Part shown: one piece after another, positions 45,517-58,243 of the stretch
How the letters are laid out: each line of letters begins with the position of its first letter
How positions within the stretch are numbered: position 1 is the stretch's first letter
Assembly: GCA_036873755.1 (NCBI GenBank)
Contig: JAVTVY010018903.1
Location: 1-64,000 of the forward strand
Length of the DNA stretch: 64,000 bases
Origin: Hanleya hanleyi
Lineage: Eukaryota > Mollusca > Polyplacophora > Lepidopleurida > Hanleyidae
Direction: 5' to 3'
The notes under the pieces: generated by a model
What the model was told of the DNA's origin: nothing
What the model saw: only the letters and a program-made list of their open reading frames with translations
Databases searched by the model: none
Program-made: the position numbers and the translations under genes

Positions 45517-48469
45517 GATTGCAGGATCAGTGTTTGGAGGCAGATATGCGGGTTGACTATTGTACAATATGGTCGGTGTTCGGGTGAAAACCGGGAGCCC
45601 AGCCGAAACGCGTCTACTCTCTCCTCACGCCCTACCGAAACTCTGATATTTTACTCTCTTAAAATAATTTAGACTGGAATCGGTGACCAATCTATCCTAT
45701 AGAAAATATATCTATTGGATTTTCAACTAATAGATTAATTTTCAATCGGAAATGATTGGTCACTAATGGCAATGTAATTATTAGTACGCCAATAAGCGAA
45801 ATACACCATGTCAATGGAAATCAAATGATGAACAACTGCCATCAATAGTTTTGTGGAGTGAAAAATTGCTTTTCATTAGCATTGACGTTCTCAAATATTA
45901 ATGAAAGGTTGTTTTCTCAAGTTGCGCTATTAGAAAGGGCAATTCCCAATATAGTTCAAGTTAGTTCCTGGGCAATGCTGTCTAGCCTCGATGGCAGCGG
46001 GCGGTCCACCGGCTTGAGCTGCGGCTCGTGATTCCGAGCACTTCTCTATGACTTCCATACCATCGTGACCAAATAGTAAGGTTATATTTTTAACTTTTAC
46101 AGCCGATTGATCACACTTGTGAACAAAGATTTCATGACTTATTCGCTAGGGCACAGCACTGGCGTCCATTAATATATCAGCATCCATTACACAACGCGTC
46201 CGGTAGATTCTTTCGACATTTTCATGCCGACAGGGTCATCTTGGCTTATACCTTGTGTTCATTCATACATATTTGATGAGTTTATATGACTGCGAATGCG
46301 AACCAGAGAAATAAAAAGAGATCAAATTTACATTTTTATAGGTTCCACATCATCTAATGAAGCGTCACCATTAATCGTTTTTCCTTCAATCGAGAATTTA
46401 TCGGGAATACTTCGAGAGAATGTCGACAGAAAAATATGAAAAACACAACAACAAAAATCTCGATCGATTTTCTCGATATAGTTTTTAATTCATCTGTTTT
46501 TACCCATCGAGAATCAATGGCATTATGTTGATCGAGAGAATGTCGAGAAATTTTGATCGAGAAAGCTTCGAGAGAATATCGCGAAAACATCGGGACGCGA
46601 ATGAATACAATCACCTCATTCACAGATTAACAACTTTTACGCCGCTATGTGTGAGGGTGCTACATATATGCCCAGGTAAAATTTGTCCGCCCAAACGATC
46701 CATCTCCGGTCTTGACTATTTGAAATCAAACGGGGAATGTCGTCGGCATGTTTTATCTATAATAATGGACATATACATTTTGAATACACTTTTGTGAATT
46801 TATGATTTATGGGTCTATCAGTGGGACCGAGCACATGCATGGGATATTTAGTTGTGCATAGAACCAATAACCTGGTTCCGTAGTCTACGGGTATATTTCA
46901 GCAATGTAACATGCTAGGCAGGGTACCAGGCTAGGCGAATACAAGAACGGTACTACTTTCAATCGGTTTTAAATCGTTTTTTTCTCCACTGAGAACAATT
47001 TTCGGAGGATGCTCGACTGATTCGCAATATCCTTTTTCTTTCGAGAAAAATTTCTCGAATGAAAACCGATCAATAAAGCGAAAGAAACCCGATTTCGCGA
47101 ATCATTCGGTTGTTGTGAAAATATTTCTCGATTCTTTCTCACCTTTGAAATTTACGATATCGAAAAGATCAGAGATTTCTCGACGAAAAAAACGAGCGAT
47201 TTTTGGAGACGCTTCCTAATAAAGTGACCACATTTGTCACACGAGGAATTGAGAAGGCTACCAAATGTACACATAGGTATAACATTGCCCATTGTATATA
47301 TTCCTGTGTCGACCATCTTTCCTCCCAGCCGTGAAAGCTGACTTAACTGCGAAATCGCATGGCCAATCAATTTGGTTAGTATCAAATAATGCTCCTAAGT
47401 GTGCATGCTTCGCAGATTAACACTTTTACACACATCATGTACACATATGTGTGGAGACGGCACTAATGAGTGAATTATTCAATTATATGTTTCCTAAAAT
47501 AGAGCACATCATACGTATTTTGTAACAACTCTTGGTTACGATGAAAATGTGTGTGTGATTAATTTTTCTGTTGTTCTTGTTATTATTTCTGTTTTTATCA
47601 TATGCCTTTGGCGATATGCTGCTGATTTACCGTCAAAACCTTATGCAGGCATATGTGTACAGTTTTTACAACAACAAATATCTTTGTTGGTGGTCCAGTG
47701 AAGGTGAATTAGTAACGAAGGCACCTAAATTTATTCAAATATTAGAATGGATTTCTTTACATGTACCTGAAAATACTCTAAGGCATTTTTGGGGATTAGA
47801 TCATTATTCGACCAGCTATTCATGACCAGGAATGCGCATTTCGCCCCTATTAAAGATGTATGGTCATCAACGAAGGATCAAAGAACGTGTAATATGAATA
47901 CTCATGTACAGTGATGTATGAACATGTCTAATGCCATTAATATTTTTGACAAGAATAACTGTAAATTAATCTCCATGAAATGCAATTGTAGGGGCCATTA
48001 AGATCCATGCAATGTAATGCCAATTAATATTCATGGCATCTTAATGACCATTGGCATGTTTTCACATAAACCAATTACAGCGTGATATCCTTATAATGAT
48101 GCACGGCAATTATTCGTTATATTAATCAACATCCATGCACGACAAATGATGTACATGGAACCATTGTACTCACGAATGAGCACGGACGTAGATTGTTGTT
48201 AGGGGTGCTCGACATGTTTTGCATATATTCTAGCACATGCAATCAAGCCGCTCTATCACGAAGAACACCATGCGCATATTAGAGCGGGCATTTGCAAGCC
48301 TAACTACTCCGTATTATGTCATATATAATACAACACGATTAAACGCAACACATTAAAGTGATGGGAAAAGATGTCGGCATACTGAAAAGAAGTCATATGA
48401 CCGAAAAGGCCAATCATCTGACTGCATATCTAAACCATCACAAGAAACAAAAATCGTCCCTGTGCTGAT
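45517..48469. other. Unassigned spacer with short-palindrome patches
   Basis: No gene seen. 45690-45910 and 47920-48080 are rich in ATTAATGG / CCATTAAT words and small inverted pairs. 46370-46610 and 47030-47210 are rich in TCGAGA/TTTCTCGA words. Both look like eroded palindromic repeats of unknown class. Confidence 0.35.
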
Positions 48470-48550
48470 TTGTGTCTCAGCCACGCTTTCATTATAGGTC
48501 GTCATTTATCTTGAATGGCATGCACACACGACCCTAGCGTCGGTATGAGC
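48470..48550 (-). repeat. Diverged RT-element 3' UTR module
   Basis: Minus strand: CATACCGACGCTAGGGTCGTG, TTCAAGATAAATGAC, then ATGAAAGCGTGGCTGAGACAC. It aligns with the module after the RT stop codon and with 3505-3600. Confidence 0.5.
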
Positions 48551-48969
48551 AGTATTACATAAAAATATTCAAGAGTAATGTTGTAATATCCCTGTCAGGT
48601 GATCTGACTAAAAGTGATTAACGCTATAACTGTTAGATGGAAAAAAACGGCCAAACTGTTGAAAACTATAAGCAGAGTGCAAGCTCTTTTTCCGAACACA
48701 ATCTGTGAGGCCGGACGCCGACCAAGCGTTTCATTATCTACCATGTTAGCCACAGCCGCTAACCACAATCCCAATGATTAGTACAGAGGGCAGGCCTCGG
48801 AGACGAAACGTCCACCAGCGAATCCTACCATATACAGATAACAATTGAACGCAACATAGAAGGTGGAGGAAAAAGATGCCGCCGTACTGACAAGAAGTCA
48901 TACGACCCCACAGGCCAATATTTTGACTTCATAGTTAATTTACATCACAAAAACCAAAATTATTTCTGT

Positions 48970-49033
48970 GATGATTTGTATCTCAGCCACACTTTTATCG
49001 GTTTTGCTCATGCTGACAGCTTGAATGACATGT
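48970..49033 (-). repeat. Diverged RT-element 3' UTR module, partial
   Basis: Minus strand: ATGTCATTCAAGCTGTCAGC and GATAAAAGTGTGGCTGAGAT. It shares flanking sequence with the 48.4 kb copy (GACAAGAAGTCATA), so the two may be a ~500-bp direct duplication. Confidence 0.5.
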
Positions 49034-49112
49034 CGATATCATTAACATTCCGTACTAAACTAGGCATTCTTTTCGGTTCTAAAGACTCCATTACACAAAA
49101 AACATTTCTTAG

Positions 49113-49314
49113 AATAGAAGAAATAACGAATAAATCTGGTCAACCGGATAATATATTGTAACACCAACGTTGCGACATTCACCAAAATGTCTTCAACAGG
49201 GAATGAACCGATCTGACAACAATTTCCCTGTTGAAGACATTTTGGTGAATGTCGCAACGTTGGTGTTACAATATATTATCCGGTTGACCAGATTTATTCG
49301 TTATTTCTTCTATT
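49113..49314. repeat. Perfect palindrome, 91-bp arms
   Basis: The left arm (49113-49203) is the exact reverse complement of the right arm (49224-49314), with a 20-base loop (49204-49223). Arms start AATAGAAGAAATAACG and end at the loop with CTTCAACAGGGAA. I find no mismatch. It would form a 91-bp hairpin as RNA or single-stranded DNA. No TIR-like termini or target duplication mark it as a transposon. Confidence 0.95.
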
Positions 49315-52272
49315 TCACTTCCCGGATGACTCAAAATATCCATTCCTATATTTCTTAGAATACTTTACCAAATCCGGCATTAGAAACTTCAAATCTTTGT
49401 ATAAAACTTGCTGATTAACACACTGATATTCAATTAAGAACTGGCAAATTTGCATTGCTAAGTCCATTGATTTAAATAACACGGTGACACGAAAATAACC
49501 GTTAGGCTTACTCATTGGAATAGCTTTTCACATCAGCAATGATACCTCTTGTTGTTGTGGTCTTTGGCAATGTGATCATCTCTTCCAGAAATGGTGACGG
49601 CTGAGAGTAGCCTTAGAGCCACATTTTCGACCACATGTTTGACACGAATGTAGTCGTTACGTTTTGGAAAGATTTTTTCGTCGTCATTGTCTCACTCAAT
49701 CGGCGAAAGGACAATATCATTCCATTCCAACGTGTGTTTCATGTGGACCTTCTAACTGAACTTACTGTTGAAGGACTCCCCTCCCCCCCACCCCGGCAAG
49801 TGTCCCATAAGTGGGGTTGACAGTACTTTGCCGCCATATGATCGTAGCAAATTGTCAGTAGTAGGAAAACACAAAGTGCAGCGTTTGTACTTAAAGGGAT
49901 ATGTGCTGCCATGCGTTCTTTTGTGTCTCACCAAGTGATTTTCGACCAAGTAGCCGGAATATAGATATATATGTCACTTTTACAATTGTCGGAATCGAGT
50001 AAATATTACAGGAAAAACCTCGTACATCGGTCAAATATGCCACCTGTGAACTTATAAATGAGGGTCTATGGAGCAAAAACATGGTAGGCATGGTCATGGC
50101 CACACCACATTGTCATGGAGTTAATCAAACTCATTCTAATCAAAGAAACTGTATGAACAGATAAAAAGAAACAAAGATGAGCACGTGGATGGCCGACTGA
50201 TGAGAATGAATCAAGAAAATAAGTCAACAGACTCTTGATGAATATCCTGTCGGCATTGCTTAGAACTGCACCTATCCTAAGTGTCCTGTATAAGTCTACA
50301 TTCTGTCTGACAGTATAAGTATTGGGGTGAAACCTGGAGGCGAAGGTTGACAGAGCAAAGAGAGACTGACAAAATTCAAGTCTTCGGGTGGGTGGGCACG
50401 AAGTTCGTACAAATCCTCGATGAATCTCAAAAACACCCAAGTATCTCCCCACCCCCCGTATTACATAACAGAGTCTCACACCAACCATCACTCTCTCTGG
50501 TCCCTTCAAATAAAAAGAGGTCGAGTTATCATTTCGTCCGCTAGAGGGCACTGAGGATGTGTACCTATCCTAAGGGAGCGTTCCCAATTAACATTTTTGC
50601 TTCGTTCGTTTAAATCGACGGAAAACAAACAAGTCGTTCTACACCCATCGTTTTGATTTTCGTGGAAAACCATTGAAAAAAACATTCAATGTTTTGGTTC
50701 GTTCGGCAGTGAACGGAGTCGTTCGTTTTACAGAAAACCATTGCGTTTTTTCCTTCTTTGTTTGCCATCGTTCCGTCGTTGGCTGGAACACGATGGCATA
50801 ATAATACAGTCACGTGATGATCGCATTATCTAACCTGATAACGCAATGTCCGTGGGCACTGAGAAAAGAATCCGATAATTCAATGCCGAATTCTCTAACG
50901 TTTGGATAAGCAGTAAATTCCGTTTACGTGTAACTAGATGTTGAAGTTGAGGTACATAATTAGAAGACAAAAGAAAGTAATAGACATGTTTTTCCCCCGG
51001 CTTGAGCCGATGCCCTCGCGTCAGATCCTGGTTATTCGGTTCGTCCTAAATGCTATCTCCTTGCAAACCACCGATCGCATTATTTATTGTTATCTGAATT
51101 TACAGTATATATAGAGTCTATTATATTGATCGCTATATGTACCTGTAGGAACAAACGATACACCAGCCCCGAATCCCACAAGTGCCGCGATATAATTTAT
51201 TATACTGTTGAATATCTATCTTTCCAAGATCGCTATATACTACCAAATCCATAAGCTTCGTAATTTCTTCAACGCCCTATCCCAAAAACAAATTTTCATT
51301 TTTACTATTTATTTCTTTCTATATTAACAATTTGGAATATACGTTTTATTATGCACATGCATTTTTTGACATATGACAAATAATTAAAAGCAGCATTGTG
51401 TTAGCTTTTTATTGTCTAAATTATGATTAATATTTTTAAATATAATTTAAGGGTGCATATTTGGATCTAGTTTGGCATTTTGTTAAGTTTGTTGTCGCTA
51501 AATTAGTGAAATGTTGTTTAACGCTACCGTAACTTTAACCTAATGTGATATATTTTATTCCAGTTTCAACTCATTTGATCTTAGTTTGAAAAATATTGTT
51601 CAATTCGGAATGAACGACTTTCGGGGAAAATAGTTACAGGTCGTATTATTAGCGGCACCATGCGCTGACAGTCAGCCGAACGTGCGTGTTACATGTAACA
51701 GCGGTCATATTTGAATTCTTGGACTAAATACGTTCAGAATGGCGCGTGAATTATAAGAGTAGTAATAGTCTGAGTATTGAGTAGTACGTTTGGAGCAGTG
51801 AGTGAGGAGTAATTTTGGAGCAGTTTAGTGAGGCAGTCATTTTGAAACACAGAAGTGGGATCCTAAAAAAGTATAACTTGACTCGTGGTATTTACCTATG
51901 ATTCGTTGGAATATTAATTAGATTATATCAATAACAAATGGGTATTAACTAATTTTCTGTCGGGTGTTTCATTTTCGTTAAATCCTTAGTTATGTTATAT
52001 GGAATGGATCTGATTTCAACGGTTGTGTTATGCCGGCTGTACTGTTAATATTTCCATGTTATGGCCATCCAGCCTTAAACGGTACTGTTGTCATTTCATG
52101 TCGCTTCATTAGCGGGTTTATTTGCGTATACTTACGGTTGTATTTTGAGTCAATCTGTTGCTCGCGCGCACCTGGCGTACCGGGGGGTGCTAAAGCGAGG
52201 CGGAGTTGTTATTTTGACGAAAGGTGTGGGCCGTTACCAGCGGTGTGAACAATCTGTCTTGTTTATTATTAC
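49315..52272. other. Unassigned spacer
   Basis: Short frames without domain similarity. 50570-50790 is rich in TCGTTCG/AAACCATTG words with internal near-repeats (GAAAACCATTG occurs at about 50662 and 50732), class unknown. Confidence 0.35.
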
Positions 52273-52300
52273 AGATAGATAGATAGATAGATAGATAGAT
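52273..52300. repeat. (AGAT)7 microsatellite, LINE tail
   Basis: Seven perfect AGAT units. It sits exactly at the 3' end of the minus-strand LINE that follows, so it is probably the element's (ATCT)n terminal repeat. Confidence 0.9.
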
Positions 52301-53435
52301 ATTTATTAATGTCTCACCATCCATATACATCATAAGAATAAAACACATAATAAAACATTGTATACAGATGCCACTCTACATAGAGTTGTGAGAGACAGTT
52401 AACCATAACACAATATATTAAGGATACATTAGTTTTCTGCGACGCTCTAAGATTAAAAAGCAGGTTTTGGCACAACTCGCTATCACTTGGTCACAAGATA
52501 AAATTGTGCACAGAAGTTCAGAATTCGACATTCTGTGATAATTTCCCCCAAATATAAAGCTTACTTCAGACAATAAATCATATCGCAGATCATCATACAC
52601 TGGGCATGATAAAAGTACATGGAACTCGTCCTCTATACATGTACCATTACTACACAGAATACATCTTCGGTCTTTCATGAAGAGGTTTTCATACCGACCC
52701 GTTTCAATACGTATAGGGGCAACCCCACACCGGAATTTAGCAAGGGCACTTCGATGGCTGTTCTTTAAAATATTTTGGACATAGTATTCAGCACTATATT
52801 CAGTTTTGAATTTCCCATACAGTCGGAGTTTGCCATGCTCTCTATTTACTTCACGTAACCACTTATCCTTATATATATTATACAACTTATCCTCAATCTG
52901 TTTCGTAACAAATCTTTTACCATAAACGACATTGATATTCCCAATATGAGAGCAATCTAATTCATTCAGTTTATTGCAGACCCTGAAACACCAGTTTTTA
53001 CAGCTCTTGCCTGCTGAATTATAAGCCCATCTGAAAATCTTTTTACCTATTCTGTCTTTAGTTATAAACGTGAGCCTATGCCATAGACTAATAACAGTTT
53101 TCCACTGCCTAATAGAAAGTGTTGTATAGCATTTATGCACGATACATCGGAGGTACCCCAAATCGAGGCCCCGTAAGTTATAACAGGGACAACCAACGAT
53201 TCGTATAGCATAGTGAAAATATCGTATGGTACGCCTCCCAAATATTTCACTTTGGCAATCACTAAACCAAGTGCCCGGCTGGCTGACTGTGACACATACT
53301 TTGTCATTGCGTTATAATCAAGGTGTTCAGTCAGTAGCAAACCTAAATATACATATTTGTCGGTTACTTCTAAAGAAACATTACCGCAATGAAACATATC
53401 CGTTCCTAGGGAATGACTGAGTGCGAAAATGAACT

Positions 53436-53481
53436 ACTTTTGACTTATCACGATTAACACTTTTGACTTATCACGATTAAC
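53436..53481. repeat. 23-bp tandem duplication in the LINE
   Basis: Two adjacent copies of ACTTTTGACTTATCACGATT plus AAC, at 53436-53458 and 53459-53481. As 23 is not a multiple of three, it shifts the LINE frame just after VNRDKSKV. Confidence 0.93.
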
Positions 53482-53515
53482 ACACAACTTATTACTATCA
53501 CACCACACTGACAGA

Positions 53516-54183
53516 CGTAAACTATCCCTTTCTGGACAGTAATATTCCAGTGGGACCTGCATATGGCGTATACATATCTCGCTTAGTAGCATTTGCTAGA
53601 TCCTGTGTTAAATGTGACGATTTTAATCAACGTCACAAAACACTGGTGCAGAAACTTAAAAAACAGGGCTATTCCACCAAGCGCCTACACTCAAAGTTTC
53701 TCAAATTTGGCGATACATATCGCATGCTGATAGCAAAATACGAACGTAGCGTGCAAGATCTATGGCGCTACGTTTCGTAACTTGTGTCTAATTCCGCTTA
53801 ACCCGGGGCTAGGGGCCGTATGAACCCATGTACTTCAAGATCCTCATGGTACTCATATGAACAGTCACAATCAAAGCGTGACTGAGATACATCATTCTTT
53901 AGATGACGACTTTACAACGAATATTATGGATTAAGAATACTGATCAGCGATACGGATTTGATATTTTTGGAACATCATGATGTCTTGCCGGCATCATTGA
54001 GAACTGTTGACCGCTTCTCTCTTGCAGGAAACAAGCCTATGTTTATGTATACTATGATTGTCTTTTTGAATTTGGTGCTAATACTGTTATATGGAATATG
54101 GAATAGGTCTTTGGATTATGGACGCGGATATTCTCTAATGGACGACGGCTGGATTATGAATGACGGACTAGACGCTTGTAATT
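53516..54183 (+). mobile_element. Penelope-like element, 5'-truncated, inserted in the LINE
   Basis: 668 bp carrying the end of the RT protein (from about VNYPFLDSNIPVGPAYG through ...KFGDTYRMLIAKYERSVQDLWRYVS, stop at 53780) and the full 3' tail to CTTGTAATT. It is very close to the 63.2 kb copy. The 5' junction shares CGTAAACTAT with the element itself, so microhomology may have been used. No clear target duplication. Confidence 0.93.
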
Positions 54184-55324
54184 TCAGATCTTCACTGGTC
54201 TCACTCAATATTACTATATCATCAGCATATAATAGCAAACTAATTTTCTCGCCATCAATGTCAATTCCTTTACCACTGGCTTTCAAATACACCGACAGAT
54301 CATCTATATATAGATTAAATAACAGAGGGGATAATACACATCCTTGCCTTAGATCACAACTCATCCTAAACCAATCAGACATTAAACCATTTAACTTAAT
54401 ACAACACGACACATTTGAGTATATCGACTTAATGGCTTTCATAATCTTTCCATCAACTCCAACTTTGTTTAGACGTTTCCATAGTAACTCCCTATTAATA
54501 GAATCATAAGCTTTATGAAAGTCGATAAATGCAGCGAATGTACTTTTCTTTTTCTTCTTACGAGTCTCTATGATGTTATTTAGAGATGAGATGTGGTCTA
54601 TGGTACTCCAATTTTTTCTAAAACCATTTTGCTCATCACAAAGTAGATTTTTCTCTTCAGCCCATGTCGTTAACCTTTCATTTAGGACAGAACAATACAG
54701 TTTATAAACAACTGGGGCCAACGTTATACCTCTATATGACAGAGGGTCCCTTGGGTCAGTGGAACTTGATTTAGGAACTGGGTTAATAATACCCAATGAC
54801 CATGTACTAGGTGTCATACCATTCTCAAAACAAACGTTAAATAGTCTATGTAAAAAAATAGCAACGTTATCGTTTCTTAAAACTTCAATAGGTATAGAGT
54901 CAATTCCCATCGCTTTCCCATTTTTTGCACCACTTATTGCTTCATATATTTCCTGCAATGATATAATACTTTCCAATTCATCCGGATCAGAAATATCCCA
55001 CTCAGGTTCATCATCAGATGAGGCAGTTAAATTTGAAGTTTCACTGGGATTTAACAAACTCAGCAACAACGACTGCAGAATCTGCTAAGCTATCTTTAAT
55101 TCATTCAACAGTTCGAAATGGAGCTTTATCTCGTACCCAGGTGCGGTCGCCATGCTAAGCTCTGACGATGCATCCCTCGGAGACGTCGTTGACCTTCCAA
55201 CTGATCAAACCGCCTAATTAACAGATGTTTCATTTCATCATGACAAATTCAAATGGTAATATAAATAAATTTGAGAAATGTGCAATAGGTGGGAAAAATT
55301 GGCGAGTCTGGCGACAAAAAAAAA

Positions 55325-55990
55325 CAACCGTATGACTCCACAGGAAAGCTTCCCTCGGCACTTCACATTCTGATCCGAGAATACGGCGGATTCTCGGACG
55401 TAGCCTTCATTTCTCAGTCGCGCTTTTATTGCAGGTGTTCATATGGAGACTATAAAGTATCCACACGGCCCCTAGCATCGGCTTAAGTGGAATTAGACAC
55501 GCTAGCTCGGAAGCTGTGGTGGCAGATCAGCTAAAAAAAACAACTCAACTGATGTTAATGGATGAGCATCGAGGACGTCTAATGGAGTAAACGCCTCAAC
55601 ACGGGGCAAACCTGGTAAATGCAAAAAAAAACCAGAAAAACTAACCTGTAATGCCAGATGTAATTTCTCACCAAAACAATAAACCTACATATATTTGTCG
55701 AATGACATGTACAGAGGACGGGCCACGGGGACTAACAATCTACCAACAGAATCCTACCATATACAGGTAATAAATTGGAGCAATATGAAAGAGGTTGGAA
55801 ACATTGACGACGTCTGCCGACTAAAAATCAACCATATGACTCCACAGGAATGCTTCCCTCGGCACTTCACATTCAGACCCGAGAATACGGTGGATTATCG
55901 GACGTAACCTAAGTAATTCAGCCGCGTTTTTATTGCAGATGTTGATGTGGAGACTATTAAAGTATCCACACCGCCCCTAGCACCGGCTTA
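55325..55990 (-). repeat. Two direct copies of the diverged RT-element 3' module
   Basis: 55325-55500 and 55832-55990 match each other (ATGACTCCACAGGAA, CTTCCCTCGGCACTTCACAT, GAGAATACGG, TTTTTATTGCAG, AAGTATCCACAC, GCCCCTAGCAC/TCGGCTTAA). On the minus strand they align with the Penelope-like module: GTGTCTAATTCCACTTAAGC, GCTAGGGGCCGTGTG, ATATGAACA, CAATAAAAGCGCGACTGAG. The second copy is cut at TTAA by MITE copy 3. Confidence 0.7.
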
Positions 55991-56597
55991 ACCCTACCTG
56001 ACCTGGGGGAGCACTTTCCGCCGTCCTCCCCCCCCCCTCCCCGCCCACCCCCATTCGTTGGGTTTTTGCTCACATCTCCGGAACGACAAAAATATAAAGA
56101 GCTGAGACTCTGTCACTTTGTAGATTATCATATTGGGGTCATTTTGAGCCTATTTACGTGACCCTCGAGTAAAGGATCATGGGTAAAATAAAAATGGCGT
56201 CCGTGTGAGGTACCAAACAAAGTGATATTTTCGTCGGATTTCTTCAAAAGTTTTGCATTTTCGCATGGAAAAGTGGGTGAGACCTATTTTATTTCATATC
56301 AGATTATCATTTACTAATCTATCATGCAGTTTTTTAGAAGAAAACACATAAATAAAAAATTCTCAAATTTTGACCGAAAAATCGGCCAAAAATGCTTTTA
56401 TTGAAAATGACGAAACTGTGACGTCATCACGGCGGCCATCTTGGATTTTTTTACATTTTCTAGCAGAGCTTGACCCAAAGATATAGTGTGGCAAGTTTCA
56501 GCTCTCCAGCCTTAGGGATAGCGAAATACATAGGGGGCACTCCACCCCCCCCCCACCAGGATGCGGTACATCCCAAATCGCCCAGGCCAGATATGAT
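55988..56597. mobile_element. MITE, copy 3
   Basis: About 610 bp, with ends TTAACCCTACCTGACCTGGG and CCCAGGCCAGATATGAT. The interior matches copy 2 throughout, including GGGTCATTTTGAGCC, GACGTCATCACGGCGGCCAT and CTTGGA, GCTTGACCCAAAGATATAGT. It is inserted in the TTAA of a repeat copy. The right flank does not resume that repeat, so a deletion or a second event followed. Confidence 0.9.
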
Positions 56598-58243
56598 TTC
56601 CCTCTTTGTGGCTGGTACGTATCGATTAGAGAACTGACAAGTGGACAATAACATCACATGCTTCAAGGGACAATTAAGGCAATGCTTTCATGATTTTGGT
56701 CAAATTAGATTTTTTCAATATTTACTTTGTGTATATGGTTCCGAGAACCCTCGCTGATACGTTTCATCGATTGATGTTTCGATGTATCGCGATAACATTT
56801 ATCGTGGCCCGGGCTCTGTGTGTAAATCTCAGAGGACAATACAAAACTAGAGCCTATAGGCTTTGGGATGTAATCTACTACTGGATCTGCTCATCGTTCA
56901 TAATAAACGATTGCTTATATTAGTGGATCATTCTGTTCCTTGATATTTACGAAATTCAGGGAATATTGCAAATATGAAGCTTTAGAAAGATAGAATCATC
57001 ACAAGAGACCAAACTAGAATGTCTACAAAAGACTGACCGAATTGTCGGGTAATGAGCCTAATCCCCTACCTACACTGAATATGGGTCTTGAACCTGATCT
57101 CCATCCGGTCATATTGGCCCAATATAATTCTATCGGGTTATGTAACTATGTTGCCAATGCAACTAGGCGCATACAACGCCAAGTCCGTTTACAACACGTG
57201 CTGGAAAATAATTATCTTTTGTCAGAGATAGTTTATAAATTTCGGCCAACCACTTGTCAAGACCTATAGTAAAGGCGAAATTTCCATTATGACGATGCTG
57301 TATTAGCATAGGAATAAAAGACAGCCTGTATAGCATCTGAACATAGACCAGTGGTTTATAAATACTCGGTAGATTAATAATTTTGCTTTGAAGTTTTTTG
57401 ATCATCATGACCGACGTCATTAGCAGACGGAGATAGTTATCCGGTACAAAGGTGGTTGCTGTGTCGTACAAAAAGTGGCATGTCTTGGTCTCATATGTCG
57501 AAATTTTCAGGTTTCGATCGGGTTACAGATGAAATATACAACTTTTGGCTTTAAAGGAAACGGAGGAGTGGATTTACCATAGCGAATTTGGGGTAAATGA
57601 ATACGGATGGATTTCGGTTTACCAATTCAGGACAACAGGCTTCACCTCCCATCCAGCTGGAGTGTAATAATGCAGCGAGATCATGTGTCTCAGTTTATAC
57701 ATTCATGCATGTGCAGATATCCAGTGACAGTAATCGAGTCAAGGCCTCGTTTGAGAGAAATAAAGTATAAGCAGATCTTTTGCGACATCTGCAGAAATGA
57801 GACAACACAGCTGTATTTTAATGAAGATTCATCAATATAAATATATATAAAAATACTTTTCGGACGGGAACGACACTGGTACATAAATTGAATGAGCATC
57901 AATGCTGTTAATAATACTTAGCAGTGTTATCCACAGGTGTTTGTCAGCTGAACTATCTGGTGGTTATGGTCAACGATAAACAACACAAGGTGAATCACTC
58001 CTCCTCGACCTCCGACATAATCTCTGTACATTTTTACCGAAATCTGTTTACCTCTTTATTTCGCATCCTAATTCGTTTCATAATAGAGGCTTGTTGTGCA
58101 TTGTGTCACCCAAAGATTCTTGTAATCCGTCAAATATGGGCCGTAAATCATCCAAAGACACTGAATTTTAGCAACCTTAAAAATACTGTCACATCTTCAG
58201 CAGAACTTGGCAATTTTATTGCAGTTCAGCGCTCAAGGCGAGA
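56598..58243. other. Unassigned spacer
   Basis: No recognisable gene or repeat. Confidence 0.4.

Larger units (their letters stand above)
52418..55069 (-). pseudogene. Non-LTR reverse transcriptase, interrupted
   Basis: Upstream part (55069-54184): SLQEIYEAISGAKNGKAMGI, LFNVCFENGMTPSTW, LSYRGITLAPVVYKL, EEKNLLCDEQNGFRKNWST, FAAFIDFHKAYDSINRELLW (catalytic motif A), DLRQGCVLSPLLFNLYIDDL, LLLYADDIVILSETSEDLK (catalytic YADD). After the insertion: LSVWCDSNKLCVNRDKSKV, TDKYVYLGLLLTEHLDYNA, MLYESLVVPVITYGASIWG, then the C-terminus with GVAPIRIETGRYENLFM, RRCILCSNGTCIEDEFHVLL. The second half is broken by a 23-bp tandem duplication and a frameshift near 53100. Both catalytic motifs are intact, so this copy is younger than most here. 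The clade is in the Jockey/CR1 range, not resolved. Confidence 0.9.
52273..55150 (-). mobile_element. Non-LTR retrotransposon with (ATCT)n tail, split by an insertion
   Basis: Minus-strand element containing RT and the conserved C-terminal region, with a 3' microsatellite tail. The 5' end is truncated, as no endonuclease is visible. A 668-bp Penelope-like segment (53516-54183, opposite strand) lies within the RT. Two short LINE pieces flank it, and removing it restores SEDLK...RLSVWC. Confidence 0.88.

Noticed and set aside
49060..49358. Two ORFs on opposite strands encoding the same peptide start
   Set aside because: A direct consequence of the perfect palindrome, not duplicated genes.
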